Source: Lachnospiraceae bacterium (lineage in GTDB: Bacteria; Bacillota; Clostridia; Lachnospirales; Lachnospiraceae). Taken from it: a stretch of 64,000 bases of DNA. Every line of letters begins with the position of its first letter. Position 1 is the stretch's first letter. Shown here in pieces: positions 42,068 to 51,709 of this stretch. The stretch spans positions 40,193 through 104,192 of the forward strand of contig JAAWAV010000007.1 of NCBI GenBank assembly GCA_022792335.1, given 5' to 3'. The notes under the pieces are model-generated. The model saw only the letters and a program-made list of their open reading frames with translations, did no database searches and was not told the DNA's origin. The position numbers were made by a program, and so were the translations under genes.

Positions 42068-44713
42068 ATGAGCAGAGAACTGGAAAAGACGTACAACCCT
42101 CAGGCCATTGAGGATAGGCTGTACGAAAAGTGGATGGAGAAAGACTATTTTCATGCCGAGGTGGAGCAGGACAAGAAGCCTTTTACCATCGTGATGCCGC
42201 CGCCCAACATCACGGGGCAGCTCCATATGGGACATGCCCTGGATAATACGATGCAGGATATTCTGATTCGGTATAAGCGGATGCAGGGATATTCGGCGCT
42301 GTGGCAGCCGGGAACGGACCATGCGGCTATTTCTACGGAGGTAAAAGTCATTGACAAGCTCCGGAGCGAAGGGATTAACAAGGACGACCTGACCCGTGAA
42401 GAATTTCTGGAACACGTTTGGGCCTGGAAGGAAGAATACGGCGGCAGGATTGTAAGGCAGCTCAAAAAACTTGGTTCTTCGGCAGACTGGAAGCGGGAAC
42501 GCTTTACCATGGATAAGGGCTGTTCTGACGCGGTTTTGGAAGTATTTATCCGCCTTTATGAAAAAGGTTATATTTACAAAGGTTCCCGCATTATCAACTG
42601 GTGTCCGGAGTGTCAGACTTCGATTTCTGACGCGGAGGTGATTCATGAAGAGCAGGCGGGCCATTTCTGGCATATCAATTACCCGGTGAAGGGAGAGCCG
42701 GGGCGATTCGTGGAGATCGCCACCACCAGACCGGAGACCATGCTGGGCGATACGGCGGTGGCCGTCCATCCTGACGACGAGCGCTATCAGGATCTGATTG
42801 GAAAAATGCTGATCTTGCCCATTGTGAACAGGGAAATTCCCGTGGTGGCCGACGAATATGTGGATAAGGAGTTCGGGACTGGCTGTGTGAAGATCACGCC
42901 CGCCCACGACCCCAACGACTTTGAGGTGGGGAAACGGCATAACCTTCCGGAAATCAATATCTTAAATGACGACGCCACCATCAATGAAAACGGCGGGAAC
43001 TACCAGGGAATGGAACGTTACGCGGCGAGGAAGGCCATTGTGGAAGAATTGGATTCCCTGGGACTTCTGGTAAAAGTAGCCGACCACTCTCACAATGTAG
43101 GAACCCATGACCGGTGTAAGACTACCATTGAGCCTATGGTAAAACAGCAGTGGTTCGTAAAAATGGACGAGATGGCGAAACCGGCCATTGAAGCGTTAAA
43201 ATCCGGAAGATTAAAATTCGTACCGGAGAGTTTCGGAAAGACGTATCTCCACTGGCTGGAGAATATTCGCGACTGGTGTATTTCCAGGCAAATCTGGTGG
43301 GGGCACAGGATTCCTGCTTATTACTGTGAGACATGCGGCGAGATGGTGGTTGCGAAAGAGGCGCCCGGTACTTGCCCGAAATGCGGCCATGCCCATATGG
43401 TTCAGGATGAAGATACGTTAGACACCTGGTTTTCTTCTGCTCTCTGGCCTTTTTCGACCCTTGGATGGCCTAAAAAAACACCGGAGCTGGATTATTTTTA
43501 CCCCACGGACGTTCTGGTAACCGGTTATGATATTATTTTCTTCTGGGTCATCCGTATGGTATTCTCAGGCATAGAACAGACGGGGAAGGAGCCTTTCCAT
43601 ACGGTGCTGATCCACGGCCTGGTGCGGGATTCTCTGGGCAGAAAGATGAGCAAATCCCTTGGAAACGGCATAGATCCTCTGGAAGTGGTGGATAAGTACG
43701 GGGCCGACGCTCTGCGTATGACGCTGATCACCGGAAATGCGCCTGGAAACGACATGCGTTTCTACTGGGAGCGAGTGGAAGCCAGCCGGAATTTTGCCAA
43801 CAAAGTCTGGAATGCGTCCCGGTTTATTTTAATGAACATGTCCAGAGCGTCTGTTCATCAGGCGAGTGTGGACAGCCTGACCGGGGCCGATAAATGGATT
43901 CTTTCCAAAGTCAACACTCTGACGAAGGATGTGACGGAGAATCTGGACAAATACGAGCTGGGAATCGCCCTTCAGAAGGTCTATGACTTTATCTGGGAGG
44001 AATTTTGCGACTGGTATATTGAGATGGTGAAACCCCGCCTGTATAACGACGAGGATGAGACGAAGGCTTCAGCCCTGTGGACGTTAAAGACGGTGTTGAT
44101 TCAGTCTTTGAAACTGCTTCACCCTTATATGCCCTTTATTACGGAAGAAATTTTCTGTAATCTGCAGGAAGAGGAAGAATCCATCATGATTTCTTCCTGG
44201 CCGCAGTACCGGGCAGAATGGGAGTTTGCGGCGGACGAGACGGCAGTGGAGACCATCAAGGAGGCCGTACGGGCCATCCGCGGCGTCCGCACTTCCATGA
44301 ATGTGCCTCCCAGTAGAAAAGCCAGCGTGTTTGTGGTTTCCGGGGACGAAGCTGTCCGGAAAATTTTTGAAAACGGAAGAGTATTCTTTGCGACGCTTGG
44401 ATCAGCCGGCGAGGTGATCGTACAGGCAGACAAGACAGGAATCCCGGAGGACGCCGTTTCTGCAGTGACGGCAAAGGCCGTGGTCTATATGCCCCTGGAG
44501 GAGCTGGTGGATACGGCAAAGGAGATTGAGCGTCTGAAAAAGGAAGAGGAACGGCTGAATAAGGAACTGGCCCGTTCCAGAGGAATGCTTGGCAATGAGA
44601 AGTTCGTGAGCCGCGCGCCGGAAGAGAAAATTCAGGCGGAGCGGGAAAAACTTGAGAAGTATGAGCAGATGATGGATCAGGTAAAGGAGCGTCTGGCTCA
44701 GTTGGAGAAATAA
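42068..44713 (+). CDS. valS: Valyl-tRNA synthetase
   Basis: An 881-residue class I synthetase charging tRNA-Val. HIGH appears as HMGH in [15 protein letters not shown], and KMSKS as KMSKSLGNG. The editing (CP1) domain, with a [15 protein letters not shown] segment, lies between. The C-terminal coiled-coil arm is present ([16 protein letters not shown]...). The track start at 41768 reads in frame through the T-box terminator; the real ATG is 42068, with GAAAGGAAGAG upstream. A 230-nt leader between T-box and start holds no separate gene I can support. Confidence 0.97.
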   Translation: MSRELEKTYNPQAIEDRLYEKWMEKDYFHAEVEQDKKPFTIVMPPPNITGQLHMGHALDNTMQDILIRYKRMQGYSALWQPGTDHAAISTEVKVIDKLRSEGINKDDLTREEFLEHVWAWKEEYGGRIVRQLKKLGSSADWKRERFTMDKGCSDAVLEVFIRLYEKGYIYKGSRIINWCPECQTSISDAEVIHEEQAGHFWHINYPVKGEPGRFVEIATTRPETMLGDTAVAVHPDDERYQDLIGKMLILPIVNREIPVVADEYVDKEFGTGCVKITPAHDPNDFEVGKRHNLPEINILNDDATINENGGNYQGMERYAARKAIVEELDSLGLLVKVADHSHNVGTHDRCKTTIEPMVKQQWFVKMDEMAKPAIEALKSGRLKFVPESFGKTYLHWLENIRDWCISRQIWWGHRIPAYYCETCGEMVVAKEAPGTCPKCGHAHMVQDEDTLDTWFSSALWPFSTLGWPKKTPELDYFYPTDVLVTGYDIIFFWVIRMVFSGIEQTGKEPFHTVLIHGLVRDSLGRKMSKSLGNGIDPLEVVDKYGADALRMTLITGNAPGNDMRFYWERVEASRNFANKVWNASRFILMNMSRASVHQASVDSLTGADKWILSKVNTLTKDVTENLDKYELGIALQKVYDFIWEEFCDWYIEMVKPRLYNDEDETKASALWTLKTVLIQSLKLLHPYMPFITEEIFCNLQEEEESIMISSWPQYRAEWEFAADETAVETIKEAVRAIRGVRTSMNVPPSRKASVFVVSGDEAVRKIFENGRVFFATLGSAGEVIVQADKTGIPEDAVSAVTAKAVVYMPLEELVDTAKEIERLKKEEERLNKELARSRGMLGNEKFVSRAPEEKIQAEREKLEKYEQMMDQVKERLAQLEK

Positions 44714-44783
44714 AATTTATTGCCCTGTGGATCTGGAAGAAAGCGGAGAGATAAACGACTTTCCGGCCAGTGAAATGGGATGG

Positions 44784-44825
44784 GAACTGTCGCTCACCAC
44801 ACGGACGTGGCGGGGCGGCAGTTCT
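44784..44825 (+). promoter_or_regulatory. Hairpin in the leader of the MATE gene
   Basis: GAACTGTCGC pairs with GCGGCAGTTC, with an inner CCAC/GTGG stem, ending about 10 nt before the ribosome site of the MATE gene. It may be a translational or transcript-level control element. No known riboswitch class is recognised. Confidence 0.4.
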
Positions 44826-44846
44826 TTAAGAAGTGAGGTATCTGAG

Positions 44847-46190
44847 ATGATAAAGGATTTGACGGAAGGAAAACCGTCGTCTGTACTGTGGCGGTTTTCC
44901 ATTCCCATGTTTGTCAGTGTAATCTTCCAGCAGCTTTATAACATTGCGGACAGCGCCATCGCCGGGAAATTTGCCGGGGAGTCGGCTTTGGCGGCAGTCG
45001 GGGCCTCTTATCCCATTACCATGATTTTTATGGCCGTGGCCGTGGGGAGCAATATTGGCTGCTCTGTCGTAATTTCCCAGCTTTTCGGCGCGAAGCGGTA
45101 TACGGAAATGAAAACGGCCGTTTCTACGACGCTATTTTCTTCCGGGGTTCTGGCGGTAGCGCTGATGGTACTTGGACTTTTGGGAACCAACGGGCTTCTC
45201 CGGCTTTTGAATACGCCGGAGGATGTTTTCGCCGACGGAGCCGTTTACCTTAAAATCTATATCGGAGGATTTCTGTTTCTCTTCCTGTACAATATTTGCA
45301 CGGGAGTATTCACTTCCCTGGGGGATTCCAGAACGCCGCTATATTTTCTGATTGGCTCTTCCCTGAGCAATATTTTTCTGGATTACTGGTTTGTGACCTC
45401 CTTTCATATGGGGGTGGCGGGGGTAGCCTGGGCGACCTTCCTTGCCCAGGGCGCCGCCTGCATCCTAGCATTTTTTACGCTTTTGTATCGGCTGAGAAAA
45501 ATCCGGACCCAGGAGAGACCGCCGGTTTTCTCCCTGTCCATGCTTAAGCGGGTCAGCCGGATTGCCATACCAAGTATTTTACAGCAGAGCTTCATTTCCG
45601 TCGGAAATATTTTTATCCAGTGGAGGGTCAATCAGTTCGGTTCCTCCGTCATCGCCGGATATTCGGCGGCTATTAAGTTAAATACCTTTACGATTACCTC
45701 TTTCACCACACTTGCCAACGGCCTTTCCGGTTTTACGGCCCAAAACGTGGGGGCCGGAAAGACGGGACGGGTAAGAGAGGGGCTTCGGTCCGGCATTTTA
45801 CTGGCTTTTCTTATCGCCATTCCTTTCGCCATCGCCTTTTTCTTTTTTGGGACGACCATGATCCGTTTGTTCCTTCCGGCCGGCTCCGACGTGGGAGAGG
45901 CGCTTTTGACGGGAAGGGATTTCCTGAAGATTGTGTCTCCTTTTTACTTCGTGATATCTGTAAAACTGATGGCCGACGGCGTTTTAAGAGGAGCCGGGGC
46001 CATGAAATATTTTATGACGGCGACCTTTACGGACCTGGTGCTGCGGGTGATTCTGGCTTTCCTTTTTTCCATGGTCCCCTCCCTCGGCGCTACCGGGATC
46101 TGGCTGTCCTGGCCGGTAGGGTGGACGACGGCGACCATAGTTTCCTGTGTATTTTATCAGACGGGGAAATGGAGACACGGGAGAATATGA
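44847..46190 (+). CDS. MATE-family multidrug/Na+ antiporter
   Basis: A 447-residue exporter with 12 predicted membrane segments in two homologous halves. The N-terminus LTEGKPSSVLWRFSIPMFVSVIFQQLYNIADSAIAGKF is typical of clostridial DinF/NorM-like MATE proteins, as is VGASYPITMIFMAVAVG. ATG 44847 is preceded by AAGTGAGG; the 40-residue extension in the track overlaps the leader hairpin and is unlike the family. Substrate unknown. Confidence 0.93.
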   Translation: MIKDLTEGKPSSVLWRFSIPMFVSVIFQQLYNIADSAIAGKFAGESALAAVGASYPITMIFMAVAVGSNIGCSVVISQLFGAKRYTEMKTAVSTTLFSSGVLAVALMVLGLLGTNGLLRLLNTPEDVFADGAVYLKIYIGGFLFLFLYNICTGVFTSLGDSRTPLYFLIGSSLSNIFLDYWFVTSFHMGVAGVAWATFLAQGAACILAFFTLLYRLRKIRTQERPPVFSLSMLKRVSRIAIPSILQQSFISVGNIFIQWRVNQFGSSVIAGYSAAIKLNTFTITSFTTLANGLSGFTAQNVGAGKTGRVREGLRSGILLAFLIAIPFAIAFFFFGTTMIRLFLPAGSDVGEALLTGRDFLKIVSPFYFVISVKLMADGVLRGAGAMKYFMTATFTDLVLRVILAFLFSMVPSLGATGIWLSWPVGWTTATIVSCVFYQTGKWRHGRI

Positions 46191-46364
46191 GTTTCGCCAG
46201 AATCCTGTATTTGGGATATTCTGTTGCGAATCGCTTTATGGCCAGGGACAATATCAGAAATTGCCCGCGTATTTGCAGAACAGTACTATAATCAGAAAGA
46301 AGCCGCCGCTTTTTGTGGTGAAGAAGTTCGGCGGCCTCAATTTTATACAGATAAGGATAGGATT

Positions 46365-47693
46365 ATGAAAAACAGAATGGATATAAAAGAAGCAGAGGAT
46401 TATCTGAACGGGATTCCGAAGTTTTCTAAAAAGACCACCATGGAAAATGAACGCAAGATTCTCGCGCTTTTGGGGCATCCGGAGCGGGGGCAGCGTTTCA
46501 TCCACGTGGCAGGGACCAACGGAAAGGGATCTGTGTGCGCCTTTTTGAGCCGGATTCTCCTGGAACAGGGACACCATGTGGGAACCTTTATTTCTCCGCA
46601 TCTGGTCGATATCACAGAGCGGTTTCTCATTGACGGGGAACAGGCGTCGGAGGAAGAATTTCTTGTAGCCTTTCATCAGGTTTATGATCTGTGTCAGGAA
46701 AGGGAGGGAGAGATTGTCCATCCCTCTTACTTTGAATTTCTGTTTCTGATTGGCATGCTGATTTTCAGGGAACGGCAGGTGGATGTGACTGTGCTGGAAG
46801 TGGGCCTGGGCGGGCGGCTGGACGCCACCAATGTGATCGAAGCTCCCAGGGCGTGCGTTATCGCTTCCGTCAGCCTGGATCATACGGAAATCCTGGGCGA
46901 CACAGTTTCTCAGATTGCAGGAGAAAAGGCCGGGATCATCAAGGCAGGCTGCCCGGTGGTCTATGACGACAGTGTGCCGGAAGCATCGGCGGTAATTCAA
47001 AAGACGGCAGAGAGAAACGAGGCGTTTGCTTGTCCGGTGAATCCTTCCGATTTTGAAATTGTGGAGAGAACTGGTTCAGGTCTGACCTTTCAAATGAAGA
47101 AAGCCCCTTTTGCGGGGGAGAACTTCCAGGTGCCCTTTGTGGCGGATTACCAGGCGATGAATGCGTCTTTGGCCGTATGGGCGGCCTGGCTTTTGCGGGA
47201 TCATACGCCGGCTGCATCTACCTGGACGAAGGGCGTGCGGCGCGCATTGCTTCATACTTCCTGGCCTGGAAGGATGGAACCAGTATGTCCCGGAATTTAT
47301 ATGGACGGCGCTCACAACGACGACGGAATCCGGGTTTTTATTGAGGCTGTCACAAAACTTTCCTGTACCGGAAAGAAATATCTGCTGTTTTCAGCGGTGA
47401 TGGAGAAGGATTATGAGACGATGATTGATGAAATCTGCCGTCAGGCGGATTTTGACGGTTTTATTTTGACAAAACTGGACAGTTACCGGGCGCTGCCCCT
47501 GAAAGAGATTCTGGAAGCCTTTGAAAAACGGACGAAAAAGCCAATCTGGAGCTTTGACCATATCAGAGAGGCGTTCGCCTTTGCAAGGGAGAAAAAAGGG
47601 GAGGATGATTTGCTGTTTATCGCAGGTTCCCTTTATCTGGCGGGCAGCATCAAGGAGCTTTTGCGGGAGGAAAACCGGGATTCCCAGGCTTAA
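46365..47693 (+). CDS. folC: Folylpolyglutamate synthase / dihydrofolate synthase
   Basis: A 442-residue Mur-ligase-like enzyme that adds glutamate to (dihydro)folates. The P-loop is HVAGTNGKGSVCAFLSRIL. Also seen are FISPHLVDITERFLIDG, VEVGLGGRLDATN (LEVGLGGRLDATN) and the C-terminal MDGAHNDDGI and FSAVMEKDYETM. The start at 46365 follows AAGGATAGG; the track's longer version adds 47 unlike residues. The 46191-46364 gap has a weak TATAAT but no clear -35. A strong terminator follows. Confidence 0.95.
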   Translation: MKNRMDIKEAEDYLNGIPKFSKKTTMENERKILALLGHPERGQRFIHVAGTNGKGSVCAFLSRILLEQGHHVGTFISPHLVDITERFLIDGEQASEEEFLVAFHQVYDLCQEREGEIVHPSYFEFLFLIGMLIFRERQVDVTVLEVGLGGRLDATNVIEAPRACVIASVSLDHTEILGDTVSQIAGEKAGIIKAGCPVVYDDSVPEASAVIQKTAERNEAFACPVNPSDFEIVERTGSGLTFQMKKAPFAGENFQVPFVADYQAMNASLAVWAAWLLRDHTPAASTWTKGVRRALLHTSWPGRMEPVCPGIYMDGAHNDDGIRVFIEAVTKLSCTGKKYLLFSAVMEKDYETMIDEICRQADFDGFILTKLDSYRALPLKEILEAFEKRTKKPIWSFDHIREAFAFAREKKGEDDLLFIAGSLYLAGSIKELLREENRDSQA

Positions 47694-47743
47694 GAGGGGG
47701 CGTTTTTTTATGGACGTTCGAAGGAACTTGGGCCCTGGAGAAG

Positions 47744-47773
47744 AAGGATGACAGTTTTTGTCGTCCTTTTTTC
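47744..47773 (+). terminator. Intrinsic terminator after folC
   Basis: AAGGATGACA / TGTCGTCCTT (one G-U pair), 6-nt loop, then a run of T. Confidence 0.88.
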
Positions 47774-47947
47774 ATTGTAAAATATGGAAAATTGTAGTAG
47801 AATACCCTCAGTTGCTGTGGACAGGCTCCTTTTTGCTGTCCCCGGCGGAGATCTACGGGAAATTTTAAGAAATTTTATGGATGTGCGAATGGAAATTTTA
47901 TGATATACTTTCGTGTATAATTGTTTGTTTTGAGAGGATGAGACAGA

Positions 47948-48100
47948 ATGTTGAATTTTGAGGAGGAACTGGCGAAATTTAAACCCAGCCGGGATATTGA
48001 CCAGGTAGAAGATACCATCGTCAATCGGGATATCACGGATGTGACAGATATTATGGTGGAATTTTTGAAGGAACAACTTGAGCAGGACGGCGGGGAGTAG
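47948..48100 (+). CDS. Unlisted 50-residue acidic protein upstream of the TPR protein
   Basis: A short gene below the ORF-track cut-off: MLNFEEELAKFKPSRD... ending EQLEQDGGE, 50 residues, acidic, predicted helical, no cysteines. GAGAGG lies about 10 nt before the ATG, and the next gene begins 10 nt after its TAG, so the two are probably one operon. TATACT and TATAAT boxes at 47904 and 47916 suggest a promoter just upstream. I do not recognise the family. The regular codon use and operon fit make it likely to be real. Confidence 0.65.
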   Translation: MLNFEEELAKFKPSRDIDQVEDTIVNRDITDVTDIMVEFLKEQLEQDGGE

Positions 48101-48110
48101 GAAAGACAGA

Positions 48111-49508
48111 ATGGAATGTTTATATTGCCATCATCCGATGGGAGAGCGAAAATACTGCCAGGTCTGCGGCCGTGACGTTTCGCTTTACAGAAAGGTAGTC
48201 AGGGCGTCCAATACCTACTATAACGTGGGACTGGAAAAGGCGAGAGTACGCGATTTAAGCGGCGCCGCCGTATATTTGAAAAAGAGCCTTGATTTATATA
48301 AAAAGAATACAGATGCGAGAAATCTCCTGGGGCTTGTGTATTATGAGCTGGGGGAAGTTGTGGACGCTCTGGCAGAATGGGTCATCAGCAAGAATCTTCA
48401 GCCGGAGGATAATATTGCTACGGAATATCTGAAGCAGCTTCAGTCCAGGCAGTCCAGACTGAATCAGATGAACCAGACACTGAGGAAGTTTAACCAGGCG
48501 CTTTACTATGCCCGTCATGACAGTCAGGATTTGGCGCTTCTTCAGGCCAAAAAAGTGATCAGTATGAGTCCGAGATTTGTCAAGGCATACCAGCTTCTTG
48601 GCCTTCTATATCTGAAGAAGGAAGAATATGCCAAGGCGGAAAAAACGCTCAAGACTGTTTTGACCATCGATGTGAACAATACGGCCGCCCTTGCTTATCT
48701 GGACGATATTCAAAGCATCGCAAAAGACAAACGGAGCGCCGCGAAAGAAAAGACCAGGCGCCAGGCCAGGATGCTTCAGGAGAAGGAAATGCTCGAGAAC
48801 GCGGCGAAGGATGAAGCCATTGTTCCGACCTACCGGGAGGGAAACGGCAATTGGACCGCGATTCTTCTTCTGACGATTGGAATCATTATGGGAGTTCTAA
48901 GCTGCTATTTTCTGGTATTTCCTGTGCGGGAACGGGCGCTTCAGGCCGATTTCAATCAGAATGCGTTGTCATATAATGAAAAGATTGCCGAGCGGGATAC
49001 AAATATTACCGGTCTGGAGGAACAGATTAACAGCCTGAAAGAAGAGATGAGCAATCTCAACGTTGAGCTGGCGGCCTATACTGGAGAAGGCGGTATTATT
49101 AATGAATATAACAAGCTGCTCGACGTACTGACCCTGAAAGCGGATGGAAATTATATCGGGGCCATGGACTCGATTTCGCTGGTCGACGCGTCTCTGGTGA
49201 CGAACGAGAAGTTTCAGAGCGTTTACAGCGCCCTGAAAGCGGAATTTACGGACAGCGGCGTCCAGAATCTGTATATCCGGGGAAAGGGCTCCTATGATGG
49301 TCAGGACTGGGAGACGGCCAGAGTGTATTTTGCAAAATGCCTGGAGTTGCAGCCGGATTATCCGGAAGTGATTTTCTATATGGGCATCTGTCATCAGAAC
49401 CTGGGAGACTGGGGGACGGCAGTCAATTATTATAATCAGTTAATTAACAATGAGACATACAGTACGACGCAGTGGGGCGCGGCGGCGAAAAACCAGCGGG
49501 GATACTGA
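48111..49508 (+). CDS. Zn-ribbon, TPR and coiled-coil membrane protein
   Basis: A 465-residue protein. An N-terminal four-cysteine ribbon (CLYCHHPMGERKYCQVCG) is followed by TPR repeats (about 35-215). One transmembrane segment (TAILLLTIGIIMGVLSCYFLVF, about 258-280), a coiled coil (about 300-335) and further TPR repeats (about 385-455) complete it. The TPR regions therefore sit on both sides of the membrane, which suggests a scaffold that couples cytosolic and envelope partners. ATG 48111 is the start; the track TTG at 48078 overlaps the 50-residue gene. Function unknown. Confidence 0.85.
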   Translation: MECLYCHHPMGERKYCQVCGRDVSLYRKVVRASNTYYNVGLEKARVRDLSGAAVYLKKSLDLYKKNTDARNLLGLVYYELGEVVDALAEWVISKNLQPEDNIATEYLKQLQSRQSRLNQMNQTLRKFNQALYYARHDSQDLALLQAKKVISMSPRFVKAYQLLGLLYLKKEEYAKAEKTLKTVLTIDVNNTAALAYLDDIQSIAKDKRSAAKEKTRRQARMLQEKEMLENAAKDEAIVPTYREGNGNWTAILLLTIGIIMGVLSCYFLVFPVRERALQADFNQNALSYNEKIAERDTNITGLEEQINSLKEEMSNLNVELAAYTGEGGIINEYNKLLDVLTLKADGNYIGAMDSISLVDASLVTNEKFQSVYSALKAEFTDSGVQNLYIRGKGSYDGQDWETARVYFAKCLELQPDYPEVIFYMGICHQNLGDWGTAVNYYNQLINNETYSTTQWGAAAKNQRGY

Positions 49509-49549
49509 TGCGGTACAGGCAGCCGGTGATTTAATCGGCAGAGCCTGTA

Positions 49550-49573
49550 ACAGACGGGCGTCTGTGGATTTTT
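49550..49573 (+). terminator. Weak terminator after the TPR protein
   Basis: ACAGAC-GGGC-GTCTGT followed by GGATTTTT. The following 200 bp before spoIIAA hold no gene I can support. Confidence 0.45.
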
Positions 49574-49770
49574 CAGAGTCATGAACTGGAACCGAGGGAT
49601 ACATACAAAGGAGAAATTTGTGTGTATCTCTTTTTATTTCATGGGAAAGTGCGTCCTGTGAAACAAAAACGTTCTGCAGACCCATGCAAAGAAAATATGA
49701 GAAAATTTTATAAAAGTTCCGGACGGCAGAGAAAGCGGCCGGAAAAATGGATAACAGGAGGAATTATTTT

Positions 49771-50109
49771 ATGGAAAACGGGACAAGCTATAAAGTCAGA
49801 GGTACAGTTCTTTATGCTTTTATGCCAAGAGAGGTGGATCATCACAGCAGCCTGGAAATGAAAGACGGGATTGCAAACGCAAGGGTACGCTGTCCGGTGA
49901 CCAGTCTGGTGTTTGACTTTTCAAAAACGGACTTTATGGACAGTGCAGGAATTGGAATGCTGCTGGGACGGTATAAGGAGATGGCGGCCATAGGGGGAGA
50001 AGTATTTGTGAGGAATCCATCTCCAAGGGTGAAACGGATCCTGGAAATGTCTGGTATTTACCGGATTATCCGGGACTGGGACAAGAGAGACGAAGAAGGG
50101 AGCAGATAG
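49771..50109 (+). CDS. spoIIAA: Anti-sigma F factor antagonist SpoIIAA
   Basis: A 112-residue STAS-domain protein. When unphosphorylated it frees sigma F from SpoIIAB in the forespore. The phosphorylation-site helix is TDFMDSAGIGMLLGRYK. AGGAGG 9 nt upstream fixes the start at 49771, against 49747 in the track. First gene of the spoIIA operon; spoIIAB starts 1 nt after its stop. Confidence 0.95.
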   Translation: MENGTSYKVRGTVLYAFMPREVDHHSSLEMKDGIANARVRCPVTSLVFDFSKTDFMDSAGIGMLLGRYKEMAAIGGEVFVRNPSPRVKRILEMSGIYRIIRDWDKRDEEGSR

Positions 50110-50110
50110 G

Positions 50111-50854
50111 ATGGGAGTAGGCGCGGCAGCGGAAGGAATCAGAATGAAGGAAATGGAAACAAAAGAAACTGAGACAAAGAAGGGAATCAGAGAGGACAGG
50201 ATTAGAAAAATGGAAATCAAAGAGACTGGAAGGAAAGAGGCAGGAACCAAAGAAAGCGGAATCCAAGAAATCAGAAAGAAAGAGGGAGGAAAAGAGGGGA
50301 AAATCGAGGAATTTGGAACAAAAGAGAATGAATCCGGAGGAACCGGAACGAAGGGAGAGGGAACAAAGGGAATTGAGATAAAAGGAACAGGAACAGCAAA
50401 AGCTGTGGGAAAAGAGGCCGGAACGGAAGAGAGCGTATATCTGGAATTTGAAAGCCGTTCGCATAACGAACAGTTTGCCAGAGTGGTGGCGGCAGTGTTT
50501 GCCGCCAGGCTCGATCCCACGGTAGAAGAAATAGAAGATATCAAGACTGCCGTATCGGAGGCCGTGACCAACGCCATCATCCACGGATATGAGATAGAAG
50601 AAGGAATCGTACATATGAAGCTGACCATGAAAGGACAGACGCTTTCCGTGGAAGTGAGGGATGAAGGGGTCGGCATTGCCGATATTAAAAAAGCCATGGA
50701 ACCTTTATATACTTCAAAACCTTCCAGAGAGCGATCCGGTATGGGTTTTTCCTTCATGGAAGCTTTTATGGATGAAGTATGGGTGGATTCGGCTCCTGGC
50801 CGGGGAACAACAGTGCGAATGGTAAAAAAACTGGAAAACAGCCCGGCACGGTGA
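50111..50854 (+). CDS. spoIIAB: Anti-sigma F factor SpoIIAB with ~107-residue low-complexity N-terminal extension
   Basis: A 247-residue protein, whereas typical SpoIIAB has about 145. The normal kinase part starts around residue 108 (VYLEFESRSHNEQFARVV). It keeps the GHKL motifs: N-box EAVTNAIIHGYE, G1 VRDEGVGI and G2 RSGMGFSFM. Residues 1-107 are almost only Lys, Glu, Gly, Thr and Ile in loose KETGTKE-like units, encoded by a strikingly purine-rich strand. No good start codon with a ribosome site occurs at the domain boundary, while AAGGAG precedes ATG 50111 and AAGGA precedes the internal ATG at codon 12. The extension is therefore probably translated. It binds sigma F and phosphorylates SpoIIAA. 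Confidence 0.9.
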   Translation: MGVGAAAEGIRMKEMETKETETKKGIREDRIRKMEIKETGRKEAGTKESGIQEIRKKEGGKEGKIEEFGTKENESGGTGTKGEGTKGIEIKGTGTAKAVGKEAGTEESVYLEFESRSHNEQFARVVAAVFAARLDPTVEEIEDIKTAVSEAVTNAIIHGYEIEEGIVHMKLTMKGQTLSVEVRDEGVGIADIKKAMEPLYTSKPSRERSGMGFSFMEAFMDEVWVDSAPGRGTTVRMVKKLENSPAR

Positions 50855-50873
50855 CGGAAAGCAGGAGGCGTGT

Positions 50874-51590
50874 ATGGCAGACGAGACGATGGAGCTGCTC
50901 CAATCGGCACACGCAGGGGATAAAGAAGCAAGGGACAGGCTGGTATCGGAAAATATGGGACTTGTCTGGTGTGTGGTAAGGCGTTTTCTGGGCCGGGGAC
51001 ACGAGGCGGAGGATCTGTTTCAGATAGGAAGCATTGGCTTGATCAAAGCCATCGATAAATTTGACACAAGCTATGACGTACGATTTTCAACTTATGCGAT
51101 ACCCATGATCACTGGAGAGATTAAACGGTTTCTCCGGGATGACGGTATGATTAAAATCAGTCGTTCCTTAAAGGAAATGGCGGCCAGAGCCGGGGCGGAA
51201 AAGGAACGATTGGGGACTTTGTTAGGAAGAGATCCGACTCTGCCGGAGCTGGCAAAAGCCTTGCAGGTGGAGCCGGCGGAACTGGCGGCCGCTATGGAAT
51301 CAGGGGCGGAGGTGGAATCTCTCTATAAGACCATTTACCACGGAGACGGCAACGCTATTTATCTCATTGACAAACTGGAGGACATGAAGGAAGAGGACGA
51401 GGGGGTTTTAAATAAAATGGTGGTGGCCAGGCTTTTAAAAGAATTGCCGCCCCAGGAAGCCCGTCTGATTGTCATGCGCTATTATATGGACAAAACACAG
51501 ACTCAGGTGGCAAAAGAGCTTGGAATTTCCCAGGTTCAGGTATCCAGACTGGAAAAGAAAATTTTGCAGACCATGAGAAGAAAGTTGTGA
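50874..51590 (+). CDS. sigF: RNA polymerase sigma factor SigF (forespore-specific)
   Basis: A 238-residue sigma-70-family factor. Region 2 has DLFQIGSIGLIKAIDKFDTSYDVRFSTYA, with region 3 after it. Region 4 ends with MDKTQTQVAKELGISQVQVSRLEKK, the helix-turn-helix for the -35. The gene order spoIIAA-spoIIAB-sigF is the classic operon. ATG 50874 is preceded by GCAGGAGG. It drives early forespore transcription, including sigG elsewhere. Confidence 0.96.
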   Translation: MADETMELLQSAHAGDKEARDRLVSENMGLVWCVVRRFLGRGHEAEDLFQIGSIGLIKAIDKFDTSYDVRFSTYAIPMITGEIKRFLRDDGMIKISRSLKEMAARAGAEKERLGTLLGRDPTLPELAKALQVEPAELAAAMESGAEVESLYKTIYHGDGNAIYLIDKLEDMKEEDEGVLNKMVVARLLKELPPQEARLIVMRYYMDKTQTQVAKELGISQVQVSRLEKKILQTMRRKL

Positions 51591-51625
51591 GAAGACCGGT
51601 CTGCCTGACTGTATTTCCTCAAAAC

Positions 51626-51655
51626 TGAATAAAAAAATTTACTTTTGCCATACTA
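51626..51655 (+). promoter_or_regulatory. SigG-type forespore promoter for the spoVA genes
   Basis: TGAATA (51626-51631), 17-bp spacer, CATACTA (51649-51655), matching the SigG -35/-10 consensus known from Bacillus. It is placed about 55 bp before the first gene of the spoVA run, an operon known to be SigG-dependent. Confidence 0.7.
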
Positions 51656-51709
51656 TACCCAAAAGGCATGGATGTTCATGGATGCCATCAGAGGAAAGGA
51701 GCGGGTCAT

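Noticed and set aside
42432-42940. Part of a 365-aa minus-strand ORF over valS (41843..42940)
   Set aside because: Antisense of ValS catalytic and editing domains; no start context or family match.
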